A DNA stretch of 64,000 bases from Caulobacter sp. Lineage in GTDB: Bacteria > Pseudomonadota > Alphaproteobacteria > Caulobacterales > Caulobacteraceae. Numbering within the stretch: the first letter of the stretch is position 1; every line of letters starts with the position of its first letter. The translations under genes were made by a program, and so were the position numbers. The stretch is taken from assembly GCA_021741355.1 (NCBI GenBank), contig JAIOXZ010000007.1:62001-126000 (forward strand), written 5' to 3'. The notes beneath the pieces were generated by a model. The model ran no database searches and was not told the DNA's origin. It saw only the letters and a program-made list of their open reading frames with translations. Positions 53,250 to 61,542 of the stretch are shown piece after piece.

Positions 53250-54299
53250 TCAGAGCCCGAGCCGCCGGGCGCGGCCGGCGATCGTAAGCGCCAACCGCTC
53301 GGCAAGCAGCTGATCGGGCGAACCGGCCGTCTTGCAGGCCAGGTCGGCGGCCAGCACCTCCGGGTGAAGTGCGAGCAGATGCTCGAGGTTCCAGGCGCGC
53401 GCCTGTCGCAGGAACTCGCGCTCGTTCTTCCAGAAGATGCCCGACGCCTTGGCCGCCTCCGCGAGTGAGGCGCCGTTCTGGGAGAGCGTCAGCACGCGGC
53501 GAAGCTTGGCCAGGTGCATGCCCATCGCGCGCACGGCGGCGGGACCGCCCTCGCCTTCTGCAGCCGCGCGGCGCAGTCCGGCCTGGGCGGCGCCAAGCTT
53601 GCCGCCGAAGGCATCCGACGCGGCGTCCGCCAGGGAGGCTTCCGGCTCGACACCGAGAAAGTCTTCCAGATCCTTCGCCGTGGCGACGCGTCCGCTGCCC
53701 GGGCCGAGCCAGAGCGCGAGGCGTTCGATCTCCTGGCGTGAAACACCCCGCTCGCGCGGCATGCGGGCGACGAACATCTCCAGGGCGCCGGCGTCGAGCC
53801 CGACCTTGTCGGCGGACAGCGATTCCCTGACCAGCCGCGCGATGTCGCCTGGCTCATCCTCGTAGCAGGGGATGGTGGCGCAGCCCGCGGCCTTTTCCGC
53901 CGCCTTGCGCAGGGGCGAGGATCGGTCGATCGCCCCGGCCTCGATGAGGAAGAAGGCGTCCGGATTGAAGCGCCCGTCCATATGGGCGGCAAGGGCTTCG
54001 GCGACCGTCCGGTCGGGGCCGATCTTTTCTGTCGAGAAGCGCACCCGCACCAGCCGTCGGCCGCCCATCATCGAGATCGCGCTCAATTCGTCCGCCAGGC
54101 GGCCCTCGCCGAGCTCGTCTTCCATCAGGAGGGCGGCGTCGAACGGATCGTCGGGGTTGGCCGTGACAGCCTTCGCCAACTGGTCAGCCCGCTCGCGAAC
54201 CCCGCTCCGGTCGCGGCCATAGAGGACGGCGGCGCGGAACGCCTTGTCGGGTGACTTCAGGAAACGCTCGACGTCGGGCCGTTTTGAAAGAATGGCCAC
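53250..54299 (-). CDS. holA: DNA polymerase III delta subunit
   Basis: A 349-residue clamp-loader subunit. The first domain reads FRAAVLYGRDRSGVRERADQLAKAV and continues with ISMMGGRRLVRVR, the HolA pattern. The C-terminal collar domain has LRRVLTLSQNGASLAEAAKASGIFWKNEREFLRQARAW. It opens the beta clamp during loading. I choose GTG at 54299 (MAILSKRPDVERFL): the family starts here, and the longer open frame upstream overlaps lptE. It follows lptE by 7 bp. Confidence 0.9.
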   Translation of the reverse strand: MAILSKRPDVERFLKSPDKAFRAAVLYGRDRSGVRERADQLAKAVTANPDDPFDAALLMEDELGEGRLADELSAISMMGGRRLVRVRFSTEKIGPDRTVAEALAAHMDGRFNPDAFFLIEAGAIDRSSPLRKAAEKAAGCATIPCYEDEPGDIARLVRESLSADKVGLDAGALEMFVARMPRERGVSRQEIERLALWLGPGSGRVATAKDLEDFLGVEPEASLADAASDAFGGKLGAAQAGLRRAAAEGEGGPAAVRAMGMHLAKLRRVLTLSQNGASLAEAAKASGIFWKNEREFLRQARAWNLEHLLALHPEVLAADLACKTAGSPDQLLAERLALTIAGRARRLGL

Positions 54300-54306
54300 A
54301 GCGGCG

Positions 54307-54804
54307 CTACTGCCCGCCGGTGCGGGCCATCCAGTCCGCGAGTTGCAGCTGGATCTTGCGGGCCAGCTCGGAGGCAGCCCGGCTCTGGGCGTCCTGATTG
54401 GCGACGATCGCCGAGTAGGGCTGGTCGGCCCGGTCAAAGGTCACTTCCGTGCTGGTGCTGCCCTCGAGGGCGACCGTTCCCGTGGCGACACGGGTCAGCT
54501 TCCAGTTGGCGCGAAGCACCAGTTCATAGCGGCTGGCCGTCGCGTCGGCCCGACGGCCGCGCGGCGTGCGCGTCTCCCGAAGGTCCATGGTCAACCGGTA
54601 GGCGGGCGGCAGCGCTTCATTTCGCGCAAGCACGTCGTCGAGCGCCTGGCGCAGCAGGAAGCCGGTCCGGCCCTCCGGTGCGATGCTTTCCACAGCCGAC
54701 AGGCCTGGTGAAACGCCGGGTGTGGCGTAGAGCGGTGTGAAACCGCAGCCCGCCAGCAAGGGGGAGAGCAGCAGGAGGGCTACGGCGAGAAAGGGACCCC
54801 GCAT
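54307..54804 (-). CDS. lptE: LPS-assembly lipoprotein
   Basis: A 165-residue outer-membrane lipoprotein with the lipobox LLAGCGFTPLYA; the GFxPLY following the cysteine is the LptE signature. The core has YRLTMDLRETRTPRGRRADATASRYELVLRANWKLT and the C-terminal helix AIVANQDAQSRAASELARKIQLQLADWM. It plugs LptD and helps place LPS on the cell surface. The order leuS-lptE-holA is the common proteobacterial one, and spacings are 4 and 7 bp, so the three are one operon. Confidence 0.92.
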   Translation of the reverse strand: MRGPFLAVALLLLSPLLAGCGFTPLYATPGVSPGLSAVESIAPEGRTGFLLRQALDDVLARNEALPPAYRLTMDLRETRTPRGRRADATASRYELVLRANWKLTRVATGTVALEGSTSTEVTFDRADQPYSAIVANQDAQSRAASELARKIQLQLADWMARTGGQ

Positions 54805-54808
54805 CTCG

Positions 54809-57382
54809 TTACCCTGCCACGATGTTGACGATACGGCCCGGCACGACGATCACCTTTCGCACGGTCAGGCCGGCAAGGTGGACCGACACGGCTTCGTCCG
54901 CCAGAGCCTTCTCGCGCACATCGGCCTCGGCCGCCCCCGGAGCGACGCGGATCTCGCCACGGCGCTTGCCATTGACCTGAACCGGCAGCAGCAGTTCGGT
55001 GTCGGCGGCCAGTTCGGCGTCAAACACCGGCCAGTCTGCGTCGACGATCATTCCCTCGCCGCCGATCCGGACCCAGCATTCCTCGGCCAGGTGCGGGGTG
55101 TAGGGCGAGACAAGCCGCGCCAGCACCGACAGGGCCTCAGCCCGCGCCGCGACAACGCCGCCGTCGGTGGCAGGGAAGGTCTTGAGAAGGTTGAGGAATT
55201 CATACAGACGCGCGATGCCGCTGTTGAACCGGAACTGGTCGATCGACTCGGTGACCGCCTTGATGATCTTGTGCGTCGCCCGCCGAAGCTCGTCGGAGCG
55301 CGCCGCATCCGGGGTCGCCGCGACGGCTTCGACCTGGCTGTCGAATTCGGCCCAGACACGCTGAACGAAGCGGCTGGCGCCCTCGACGCCGCCGGTGGTC
55401 CACTGCACATCCCGCTCGGGCGGGCTGTCGGACAGCACGAACAGGCGGGCCGCATCGACGCCGTACTGTTCGAAGATCTCCTCCGGCGCGACCACGTTCT
55501 TCTTTGACTTCGACATCTTCTCGATGTCGCCGATGATCAGGGGCTCGCCCGTTTCCGCCATCACCGCGCGGCGGGTGGCGCCCTCTGCGGTCAGAACGAT
55601 CCGTGAGGGCTCGACCCACTCCCCGCTCTGCCGGGCATAGGTCTCGTGGGTCACCATGCCCTGGGTGAAGAGGCCGTCGAACGGCTCGGCGACCGAGACC
55701 AGGCCCTCATCCTTCAGGGCGCGGGTGACGAAGCGGGCATACAGCAGGTGAAGGACTGCATGCTCGATCCCGCCGATGTACTGGTCCACGGGCAGCCAGT
55801 GGTCGGCGGCCGCCTTGTCGACCGGATCGGTCGCGTCCGGATTGGCGAAGCGGGCGAAGTACCAGCTGGAGTCGACGAAGGTGTCGAGGGTGTCGGTCTC
55901 GCGTTCGGCGTCTCCGCCGCAGGCCGGGCATTTGGTGAAGCGCCAGGTGGGATGGCGCAGCAGCGGGTTGCCGGGCTTGTCGAAGGTCACGTCGTCGGGG
56001 AGGACGAGCGGCAGGTTGGCCGCGCGCTCGGGGACAACGCCGCAGGCCGGGCAGTGGATGACCGGGATCGGACAGCCCCAGTAGCGCTGCCGCGATATGC
56101 CCCAGTCGCGCAGGCGGTAGACGGTCGCGCCCTTGCCCTTGCCCAGGCTTTCGATCTTCGCCACGGCGGCCGCCTTGGCCGGTTCGATCGCGAGGCCATC
56201 TAGGAAGGACGAATTGAACAGCTTGCCAGGACCGGTAAAGGCCTCGGTTCCGATCACCATATCGGCCGCTTCAGTGTCATCCGGAAGAACGACAGGGCGG
56301 ACCGGCAGGTCATACTTTCGCGCGAAATCCAGGTCTCGCTGGTCATGGGCTGGACAGCCGAAAATGGCGCCAGTGCCGTAGTCCATCAGGATGAAATTGG
56401 CGATCCAGACGGGCAGGCTTTCGCCTTCCGCAAACGGATGGGCGACGCGCAGGCCGGTGTCCAGGCCCAGTTTTTCTGCGCCTTCAATCTCCGCTTCGGA
56501 GGTTCCGCCGCGGCGGCAATCGGCGACGAATGCCGCGACCTTCGGGTCTGCCGCGGAGAGCTGCTCGGCCAGCGGATGGTCGGGGGCGATCCCGACAAAG
56601 CTTGCTCCGAACAGGGTGTCAGGCCTTGTGGTGTAGACCTCCAGGCCGCTTTCGAAGCCCGCGGGCACAGCGCCGGCGAAGTCGAACGAGAACTGCAGAC
56701 CGGTCGATCGACCGATCCAGTTTTCCTGCATGGTCCGGACCTTGGCGGGCCAGCGGTCCAGAGACGCCAGACCCTCGATCAGGTCGTCGGCGTAGTCGGT
56801 GATCCGCAGGAACCACTGGGTCAGCTTCTTCTTCTCGACCAGCGCGCCTGAGCGCCAGCCGCGGCCGTCGATGACCTGCTCGTTGGCCAGGACGGTCATG
56901 TCGACCGGGTCCCAGTTGACCGTGGCCTCCTTGCGGTAGACCAGGCCGCGCTCGAGCAGCTTCAGGAACCAGGCCTGCTGCTGGCCGTAGTAGGCCGGAT
57001 CGCAGGTGGCGAACTCGCGGCTCCAGTCGATCGACAGGCCCAGCAGCTTGAGCTGCTCGCGCATCGTGGCGATGTTGTCGTAGGTCCAGCCCTTGGGATG
57101 GATGCCCCGCTCCATGGCGGCGTTCTCCGCCGGCATGCCGAACGCGTCCCACCCCATCGGGTGCAGCACGGCATGGCCCTGCGCCCGGCGGAAGCGGGCC
57201 ACCACGTCGCCCATGGCGTAGTTGCGGACGTGCCCCATGTGAATGTGCCCCGACGGATAGGGGAACATCTCCAGCATGTAGTACTTCGGGCGCGGATCAT
57301 CGTTGCGGGTGTGGAACACGTCCGCGTCTGCCCAGGCGGCGCGCCACTTGGGCTCGGTATCCTTCGGATTGTATCGGGCCAT
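54809..57382 (-). CDS. leuS: Leucyl-tRNA synthetase
   Basis: An 857-residue class I synthetase. The HIGH-type motif is HIHMGH (46-51) in [24 protein letters not shown] is exact at about 622-626 ([11 protein letters not shown]). The CP1 editing domain contains [22 protein letters not shown], the conserved threonine-rich editing loop. The catalytic zinc-like insert [27 protein letters not shown] is intact. A DUF3576 lipoprotein gene lies 25 bp upstream on the same strand. Confidence 0.97.
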   Translation of the reverse strand: MARYNPKDTEPKWRAAWADADVFHTRNDDPRPKYYMLEMFPYPSGHIHMGHVRNYAMGDVVARFRRAQGHAVLHPMGWDAFGMPAENAAMERGIHPKGWTYDNIATMREQLKLLGLSIDWSREFATCDPAYYGQQQAWFLKLLERGLVYRKEATVNWDPVDMTVLANEQVIDGRGWRSGALVEKKKLTQWFLRITDYADDLIEGLASLDRWPAKVRTMQENWIGRSTGLQFSFDFAGAVPAGFESGLEVYTTRPDTLFGASFVGIAPDHPLAEQLSAADPKVAAFVADCRRGGTSEAEIEGAEKLGLDTGLRVAHPFAEGESLPVWIANFILMDYGTGAIFGCPAHDQRDLDFARKYDLPVRPVVLPDDTEAADMVIGTEAFTGPGKLFNSSFLDGLAIEPAKAAAVAKIESLGKGKGATVYRLRDWGISRQRYWGCPIPVIHCPACGVVPERAANLPLVLPDDVTFDKPGNPLLRHPTWRFTKCPACGGDAERETDTLDTFVDSSWYFARFANPDATDPVDKAAADHWLPVDQYIGGIEHAVLHLLYARFVTRALKDEGLVSVAEPFDGLFTQGMVTHETYARQSGEWVEPSRIVLTAEGATRRAVMAETGEPLIIGDIEKMSKSKKNVVAPEEIFEQYGVDAARLFVLSDSPPERDVQWTTGGVEGASRFVQRVWAEFDSQVEAVAATPDAARSDELRRATHKIIKAVTESIDQFRFNSGIARLYEFLNLLKTFPATDGGVVAARAEALSVLARLVSPYTPHLAEECWVRIGGEGMIVDADWPVFDAELAADTELLLPVQVNGKRRGEIRVAPGAAEADVREKALADEAVSVHLAGLTVRKVIVVPGRIVNIVAG

Positions 57383-57407
57383 TCGGCGAGGCGGGTTCTG
57401 TCCGGGA

Positions 57408-57923
57408 TCAGCCGGAGATGTTGGCCAGGCGCAACTGACGCGCCCGGGTCAGGATGGCGTTCTCGATGTCCGTCTCGGTCTGGGCCGAGGTCGGGGCATC
57501 GGTCCAGCCGCCGGCGCCGTCACTGATCTGCTTGAAGACCGTGACGTTCAGGCCGTCGGCCCTAAGTCGGGTGTCGAGGATGTAGGCGGTCGCCTTGAAG
57601 CGCTCGTCCGGCTTTTCGGGGTTCACATACCAGTCGGTGATCACCACGCCGCCGTAGGGGTCGGCGGAGGCGAGAGGCATGAAGGACAGCGTGTCCAGGG
57701 TTGCGCGCCAGAGGTAGCCGTTGACGCCCAGCTGGGCCGGCGCGCCCGCGCCGCCCTTGCCAGCCGATCCGCCACCCAGGCCGAACAGCCCGGAGCGGCT
57801 TTCGTCGCCGCTCTGGAACGTCCGTGTTCCGCCCGTTGAGCCACAGGCGGTCACGCCCACGAGACTCAGGGCCAGAACCCCGACGGAGACGACCCGCATC
57901 CACGGCCTGCGCGCAAACGCCAT
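57408..57923 (-). CDS. DUF3576 family lipoprotein
   Basis: A 171-residue protein with a signal sequence ending [11 protein letters not shown] (lipobox). A glycine/serine-rich linker ([19 protein letters not shown]) leads to the DUF3576 domain: [63 protein letters not shown]. Such proteins are regularly found just upstream of leuS-lptE in alphaproteobacteria, so an outer-membrane assembly role is suspected but unproven. I use ATG 57923 (MAFARRPW), with AGAGA upstream. A 17-bp palindrome lies 30 bp before the start. Confidence 0.85.
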   Translation of the reverse strand: MAFARRPWMRVVSVGVLALSLVGVTACGSTGGTRTFQSGDESRSGLFGLGGGSAGKGGAGAPAQLGVNGYLWRATLDTLSFMPLASADPYGGVVITDWYVNPEKPDERFKATAYILDTRLRADGLNVTVFKQISDGAGGWTDAPTSAQTETDIENAILTRARQLRLANISG

Positions 57924-57952
57924 ATTCTCTCGCTCCACTCAATCCGGCCGGG

Positions 57953-57969
57953 GCTTTCCATTGGAAAGC
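57953..57969. promoter_or_regulatory. 17-bp perfect palindrome upstream of the DUF3576 gene
   Basis: GCTTTCCA-T-TGGAAAGC is a perfect 8+1+8 inverted repeat in the divergent DUF3576/ntrZ-like promoter region, 30 bp from the DUF3576 start. Position and symmetry fit a repressor or response-regulator site, or an RNA hairpin in the leader. No protein can be assigned. Confidence 0.45.
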
Positions 57970-58209
57970 ATTCCGGAGTTCACCCCCCGTGCCCACCAAG
58001 TGCGTCTACAACATGGCCTCGTCGCCGCCAAACAGGAATCGCGTGTCTCTCGCGCCACAGGCGAAACGGGAATCGCCGGAGTCCGGCCCGGACTCGCTTT
58101 CCGGGCAGTTGACCCCGCCGCTCCGGGGCCTTTAATCGCAGCCAAGGTCCACCCATCTTCACAATGAAGACGGATTGGACAGGACGGCTGGGGGAGCCGG
58201 AACGACGGC

Positions 58210-58626
58210 ATGGCAAAAGTCTGGAACATCGCAGCAATCGCGGCGCTGACCTTTATCGGGTCGGCGACGATGGCGGCTGCCCAGACAGCGCCGGCCAAGC
58301 CGCGTCCGGCGTCGGCGGCCGACGCCTTCATCGTGCGCGGCGACTTCGGCCTGCGGGACTCCCAGTTCGGGACCCCGAGCGCCCGCCGCACCCTGATGTG
58401 GGACGCCAAGAAGGGCCGTTGGGGCCTGATGCTCGACTTTACGCCGCGCATGGGCCCGGACGCCCAGGCCCGTGACGTCGAGGCCGGGGCCTTCTTTCGG
58501 GTGACCCCGCAGCTTCGGGTCGGCGGCGCCGTCGGCGTCGGCGCTCAACCCGCTCCGGTGCGCAAGCCTGGCGATCGCGAGGATGAAGCGCCCCGCGTGC
58601 GTCTCGAGACCGCCTTCAAGTTCTGA
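58210..58626 (+). CDS. ntrZ: NtrZ family periplasmic regulatory protein
   Basis: A 138-residue exported protein: signal peptide MAKVWNIAAIAALTFIGSATMAAAQ, then an alanine/proline linker. The mature core WDAKKGRWGLMLDFTPR, DVEAGAFFRVTPQLRVGGAVGVG and the C-terminal APRVRLETAFKF are what I recall of NtrZ. In C. crescentus NtrZ restrains the sensor kinase NtrY from the periplasm, and its gene also lies near the origin. The ntrY/ntrX genes are not in the window. The last 11 bp overlap, tail to tail, with the thiE-like gene. Confidence 0.8.
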   Translation: MAKVWNIAAIAALTFIGSATMAAAQTAPAKPRPASAADAFIVRGDFGLRDSQFGTPSARRTLMWDAKKGRWGLMLDFTPRMGPDAQARDVEAGAFFRVTPQLRVGGAVGVGAQPAPVRKPGDREDEAPRVRLETAFKF

Positions 58627-59248
58627 CTCCGGTCAGCCCCTCTACCATCGCAAAGCCCTGTGCGCCCGAGCCTGACAGCTGGGGGGCCGTTTTCGCATTC
58701 ACGCCGCCGAGGGCGTAGACGGAAAGGGGCGCCGCTGCGACGAACGCTGCGAACCGCTCCGCGCCCATCGCCGGCCCGGCAGAGGCGCTGCTGCTGGCGA
58801 AAACCGTGGACGCCAGCACCGCATCACAGCCGGCCTGATGCGCTGCGACGGCCGCTTCCGGTGAGTGCGCGGCGGCTGTGAGGATCCAGGCGGGCCTCCG
58901 GGTCCGGAGGCGCGATGCCTCGGCGATCATCCGTTCCGGCAGATGGACCCCGTCCGCGCCGCAGGCGTCCGCCAGGGCGATGTCCGCGCCGATCAGCAGC
59001 ACCAGACCCCGTTCAACGGCGATCGCCTTCAGGGCAGCGGCGCGCGCCTGGGCGTCGACGGCGCCGAAGGCCCGGTAGATCACCCCTGCGCCCGCGGGAA
59101 GTCGCGCCGCGATCGCCGCCGGGTCGGGAGTCCGGACCGGATCCGTGACAAACAGCAGCCTCGGCAGGGGCTTTTCGCCGGCGAAACGCGGTCGTAAGGA
59201 CGCGGCCAGGCTCGCCAGCCGCTGGAGATCGTCACCTGTCGCCGTCAT
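58616..59248 (-). CDS. Thiamine phosphate synthase-like (TenI/ThiE) protein
   Basis: A 210-residue TIM-barrel of the TMP synthase/TenI superfamily. RLLFVTDPVRTPDPAAIAARLPAGAGVIYR opens the fold; LLIGADIALADACGADGVHLPE is the pyrophosphate-side motif, and ALGGVNAKTAPQLSGSGAQGFAMVEGL the phosphate loop. The usual ThiE motif DVRLKDKD is missing, so it may be a TenI-type aromatase-like paralogue rather than the true synthase. No TPP riboswitch is evident. Its start lies head to head with yggS. Confidence 0.8.
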   Translation of the reverse strand: MTATGDDLQRLASLAASLRPRFAGEKPLPRLLFVTDPVRTPDPAAIAARLPAGAGVIYRAFGAVDAQARAAALKAIAVERGLVLLIGADIALADACGADGVHLPERMIAEASRLRTRRPAWILTAAAHSPEAAVAAHQAGCDAVLASTVFASSSASAGPAMGAERFAAFVAAAPLSVYALGGVNAKTAPQLSGSGAQGFAMVEGLTGVRT

Positions 59249-59274
59249 CGGATATCGTCGCCGCGCGCCTTTCC

Positions 59275-59910
59275 GTGCTGGACCGCATCGCCGCCGTCGC
59301 CCGCGAGGCCGGCCGGTCGCCCGAGGATGTGACTCTGGTGGCGGTGTCCAAGCAACAGCCTGATGACCGGATCGACGCCATGCTGGCCGCCGGACAGCGG
59401 GTTTTCGGCGAGAACAGGGTCCAGGAGGCTGCTGGTCGCTGGTCAGATCGCCGCCAGGGCGTCGAACTGCGGCTGATCGGCCCCCTGCAGACCAACAAGG
59501 TCCGCGAAGCCCTGGCCCTGTTCGATGTGATCGAAACGCTCGATCGGGAGAAGCTGGCCAGGGCCGTGGCGACCGAGATCGTCCGCTCGGGTCGATCCCC
59601 CCGGCTCTATGTCCAGGTCAACACCGGCGAGGAGCCGCAGAAGGCCGGGGTGGCGCCGGGCGCGGCGGACGCCTTCATCGCGTTTTGCCGGAGCTTGGGC
59701 CTGCGGCTGGAGGGGTTGATGTGTATTCCCCCCGATGCGGAGGACCCACGGCCCCACTTCCGGCTTCTGGCCGACATCGCCGCCCGCAATGGATTGACCG
59801 GACTGTCGATGGGCATGAGCGCCGACTACGAAGCGGCGGTGGCTTCAGGCGCCACCAGCGTGCGGGTCGGTTCGGCGCTGTTTGGCGGCCGTTTGCCCCG
59901 CCAGGGGTAG
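59275..59910 (+). CDS. YggS-family pyridoxal-phosphate homeostasis protein
   Basis: At least 211 residues of a PLP-binding TIM barrel. The PLP lysine is in VTLVAVSKQQP (K26 in this numbering). GENRVQEAAGRW, LIGPLQTNKVREAL and the phosphate-binding GMSADYEAAVASGATSVRVGSALFG are all present. It buffers free PLP. The start is doubtful. GTG 59275 truncates the usual first helix; the family-like sequence SDIVAARLSVLDRI extends upstream in frame to a CTG at 59236 that has GGAGAT six bases before it. Confidence 0.9.
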   Translation: MLDRIAAVAREAGRSPEDVTLVAVSKQQPDDRIDAMLAAGQRVFGENRVQEAAGRWSDRRQGVELRLIGPLQTNKVREALALFDVIETLDREKLARAVATEIVRSGRSPRLYVQVNTGEEPQKAGVAPGAADAFIAFCRSLGLRLEGLMCIPPDAEDPRPHFRLLADIAARNGLTGLSMGMSADYEAAVASGATSVRVGSALFGGRLPRQG

Positions 59911-59993
59911 AGAACGCCCTCTTGCGGCCCTATCTGACGGTCAGAACCCTGCGGCGGTTGGCCTCAGGCCGCGAACCGGTGCATGGTCCCCCT

Positions 59994-60680
59994 ATGGTGC
60001 AACGCAAGACCCTCCTCATAGTCGATGACGACGCCGACCTGCGCGGCGCGCTCGCCGAACAACTTCAGCTCCACGAGGAATTCGTCGTCGTCCAGGCGGA
60101 GACCGCCGGCGAAGGCGCCAGACTCGGCAAGGAAGCGCGCCCCGATCTGATCCTGCTCGACGTCGATCTGCCCGACATGGATGGCCGCGAGGCCTGCCGG
60201 CTGATGCGCAAGGGCGGCGTTACAAGCCCGATCATCATGCTGACGGCCGCCGTCAGCGACGCCGACACCATCCTGGGCCTCGATTCCGGGGCCAACGGCT
60301 ATCTGACCAAGCCCTTCCGGTTCGGCGTGCTGCTGGCGCATATCCGCAGCCAGCTTCGCAGCCACGAGGCCTCCGAGGACGCCGTGTTCCGCATCGGCCC
60401 CTATGAGTTCCGGCCCGCGTCCAAGCTTCTCGTCGACGACAAAGCCAGGAAGGTCCGTCTGACCGAAAAAGAGACCAATATCCTCAAGTACCTGTACCGG
60501 TCAGGGTCCAAGGCCGTGTCGCGCGAGGAGCTGCTGACCGAGGTCTGGGGCTACAATGCGGGAGTCACGACCCATACGCTTGAGACGCACGTCTACCGCC
60601 TGCGCCAGAAGATCGAGCCGGACCCTGCCAACGCCCGGCTACTGCTGACCGAGGCGGGCGGCTATCGGCTGCAACCTTAG
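59994..60680 (+). CDS. cenR: OmpR-family response regulator, CenR-like
   Basis: A 228-residue two-domain regulator. The receiver has acidic D11-D13 (IVDDDADL), phosphoacceptor D56 (LLDVDLPDMDG) and K106 (GYLTKPF). The winged-helix DNA-binding domain reads LTEKETNILKYLYRSGSKAVSREELLTEVWGYNAGVTTHTLETHVYRLRQKIEPDP. From memory this C-terminal half is close to C. crescentus CenR, an essential envelope regulator encoded near its origin. No histidine kinase is adjacent, as expected for CenR. The ATG at 59994 starts the protein; other close OmpR-type regulators remain possible. Confidence 0.78.
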   Translation: MVQRKTLLIVDDDADLRGALAEQLQLHEEFVVVQAETAGEGARLGKEARPDLILLDVDLPDMDGREACRLMRKGGVTSPIIMLTAAVSDADTILGLDSGANGYLTKPFRFGVLLAHIRSQLRSHEASEDAVFRIGPYEFRPASKLLVDDKARKVRLTEKETNILKYLYRSGSKAVSREELLTEVWGYNAGVTTHTLETHVYRLRQKIEPDPANARLLLTEAGGYRLQP

Positions 60681-60703
60681 TAGACACACTTAAGGGTCAT
60701 GTG

Positions 60704-60728
60704 TAGTTTCCGTAGGCTACGGAGACTA
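60704..60728. promoter_or_regulatory. Palindromic operator of the DUF7662/vapC module
   Basis: Two 12-bp arms (60704-60715 and 60717-60728) pair with one mismatch around a single base; the core TCCGTAG-G-CTACGGA is perfect. The palindrome ends 2 bp before the antitoxin start codon. Antitoxins of type II modules normally repress their own promoter through such a site. Confidence 0.65.
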
Positions 60729-60730
60729 AC

Positions 60731-61129
60731 ATGGGAAAATACGACCCCCTGACGGCATTTCTCGCCCGGGCGGCGGGACATGAAGTGCCCATGACGTTCG
60801 CCGAGATCGAGCGAGTCACCGGCCATGCTCTCCCGGCCTCCAAGCAGTATCCCGCCTGGTGGAGCAACAATCCCGCCAACAATGTGATGACGAGGGCCTG
60901 GCTGGCGGCCGGCTTTCAGACCGAACGCGTCGATATCGGCGGCGAGCGGCTCGTCTTTCGCCGCGTGGCGGCGGCGGCGGAGAAAAGCGTCTCCACCGCA
61001 CCGGCGGCGCCGTTGCGGGAAGGAACACTTCTGGAACGCATCCGCGCCAGCCTCGGCGGCATGGTCACGGTGGCCCCCGGCGTCGACCTGTCCGCGCCGG
61101 TAAGCGACATCTGGGACGCCGAGCGGTGA
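60731..61129 (+). CDS. DUF7662 domain protein, probable VapC-partner antitoxin
   Basis: A 132-residue protein with two parts. Residues 1-78 (MGKYDPLTAFLARAAGHEVPMTFAEIERVTGHALPASKQYPAWWSNN and on to GERLVFRR) match what I know of DUF7662. After an alanine-rich linker, residues about 95-132 (LLERIRASLGGMVTVAPGVDLSAPVSDIWDAER) look like a toxin-neutralising tail of VapB/Phd antitoxins. The stop overlaps the vapC start by 4 bp. It would bind the palindrome at 60704-60728. The N-terminal domain is therefore the likely DNA-binding part, which is not an AbrB, RHH or Phd fold that I can recognise. Confidence 0.75.
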   Translation: MGKYDPLTAFLARAAGHEVPMTFAEIERVTGHALPASKQYPAWWSNNPANNVMTRAWLAAGFQTERVDIGGERLVFRRVAAAAEKSVSTAPAAPLREGTLLERIRASLGGMVTVAPGVDLSAPVSDIWDAER

Positions 61130-61542
61130 GCCGCGCCCCGATCCTCCTCGATACCTGCGCGGCCATCTGGGCTGCTGCGGCCCACGGCCTGTCCCAGAAC
61201 GCCCTGCAGGCTCTCGAACTGGCCGAGCGGGATCGCGTTCCGGTGTTCGTATCCCCGATAACCGCGTGGGAGATGGGGATGCTGGTCGCCAAGGGCCGGG
61301 TCGCCCTGCTGGCGCCGCCTCTGAAGTGGTTCTCCGGCTTGTTGGACGCCGGTGTCCAGCTGGCCGAAATGGGCCCGTCCATCCTTATGGACGCGTCGTT
61401 CCTGCCCCAATCGCGACTGAGGGACCCCGCCGACCGGGTCATCGCCGCAACGGCCCGCGCCCAGGGATACCGGATCATGACCCGGGACAGGCCCCTGCTG
61501 GAGTATGCCGCCGCGGGACACATCCAGGCCATCGCCTGCTGA
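61126..61542 (+). CDS. vapC: PIN-domain toxin, VapC family
   Basis: A 138-residue PIN ribonuclease. The acidic metal-binding set is visible: aspartate in PILLDTCAAIW, glutamate in SPITAWEMGML, aspartate in LRDPADRVIAATA and aspartate in IMTRDRPLLEY. VapC toxins cleave tRNA or rRNA when free of antitoxin. It starts with GTG at 61126, overlapping the antitoxin stop by 4 bp. The stop abuts the stop of xthA on the opposite strand with no base between. Confidence 0.88.
   Translation: MSRAPILLDTCAAIWAAAAHGLSQNALQALELAERDRVPVFVSPITAWEMGMLVAKGRVALLAPPLKWFSGLLDAGVQLAEMGPSILMDASFLPQSRLRDPADRVIAATARAQGYRIMTRDRPLLEYAAAGHIQAIAC

Noticed and set aside
59249..59274. TPP riboswitch upstream of the thiE-like gene
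   Set aside because: The gap to the divergent yggS is too short and no THI-box sequence is seen.
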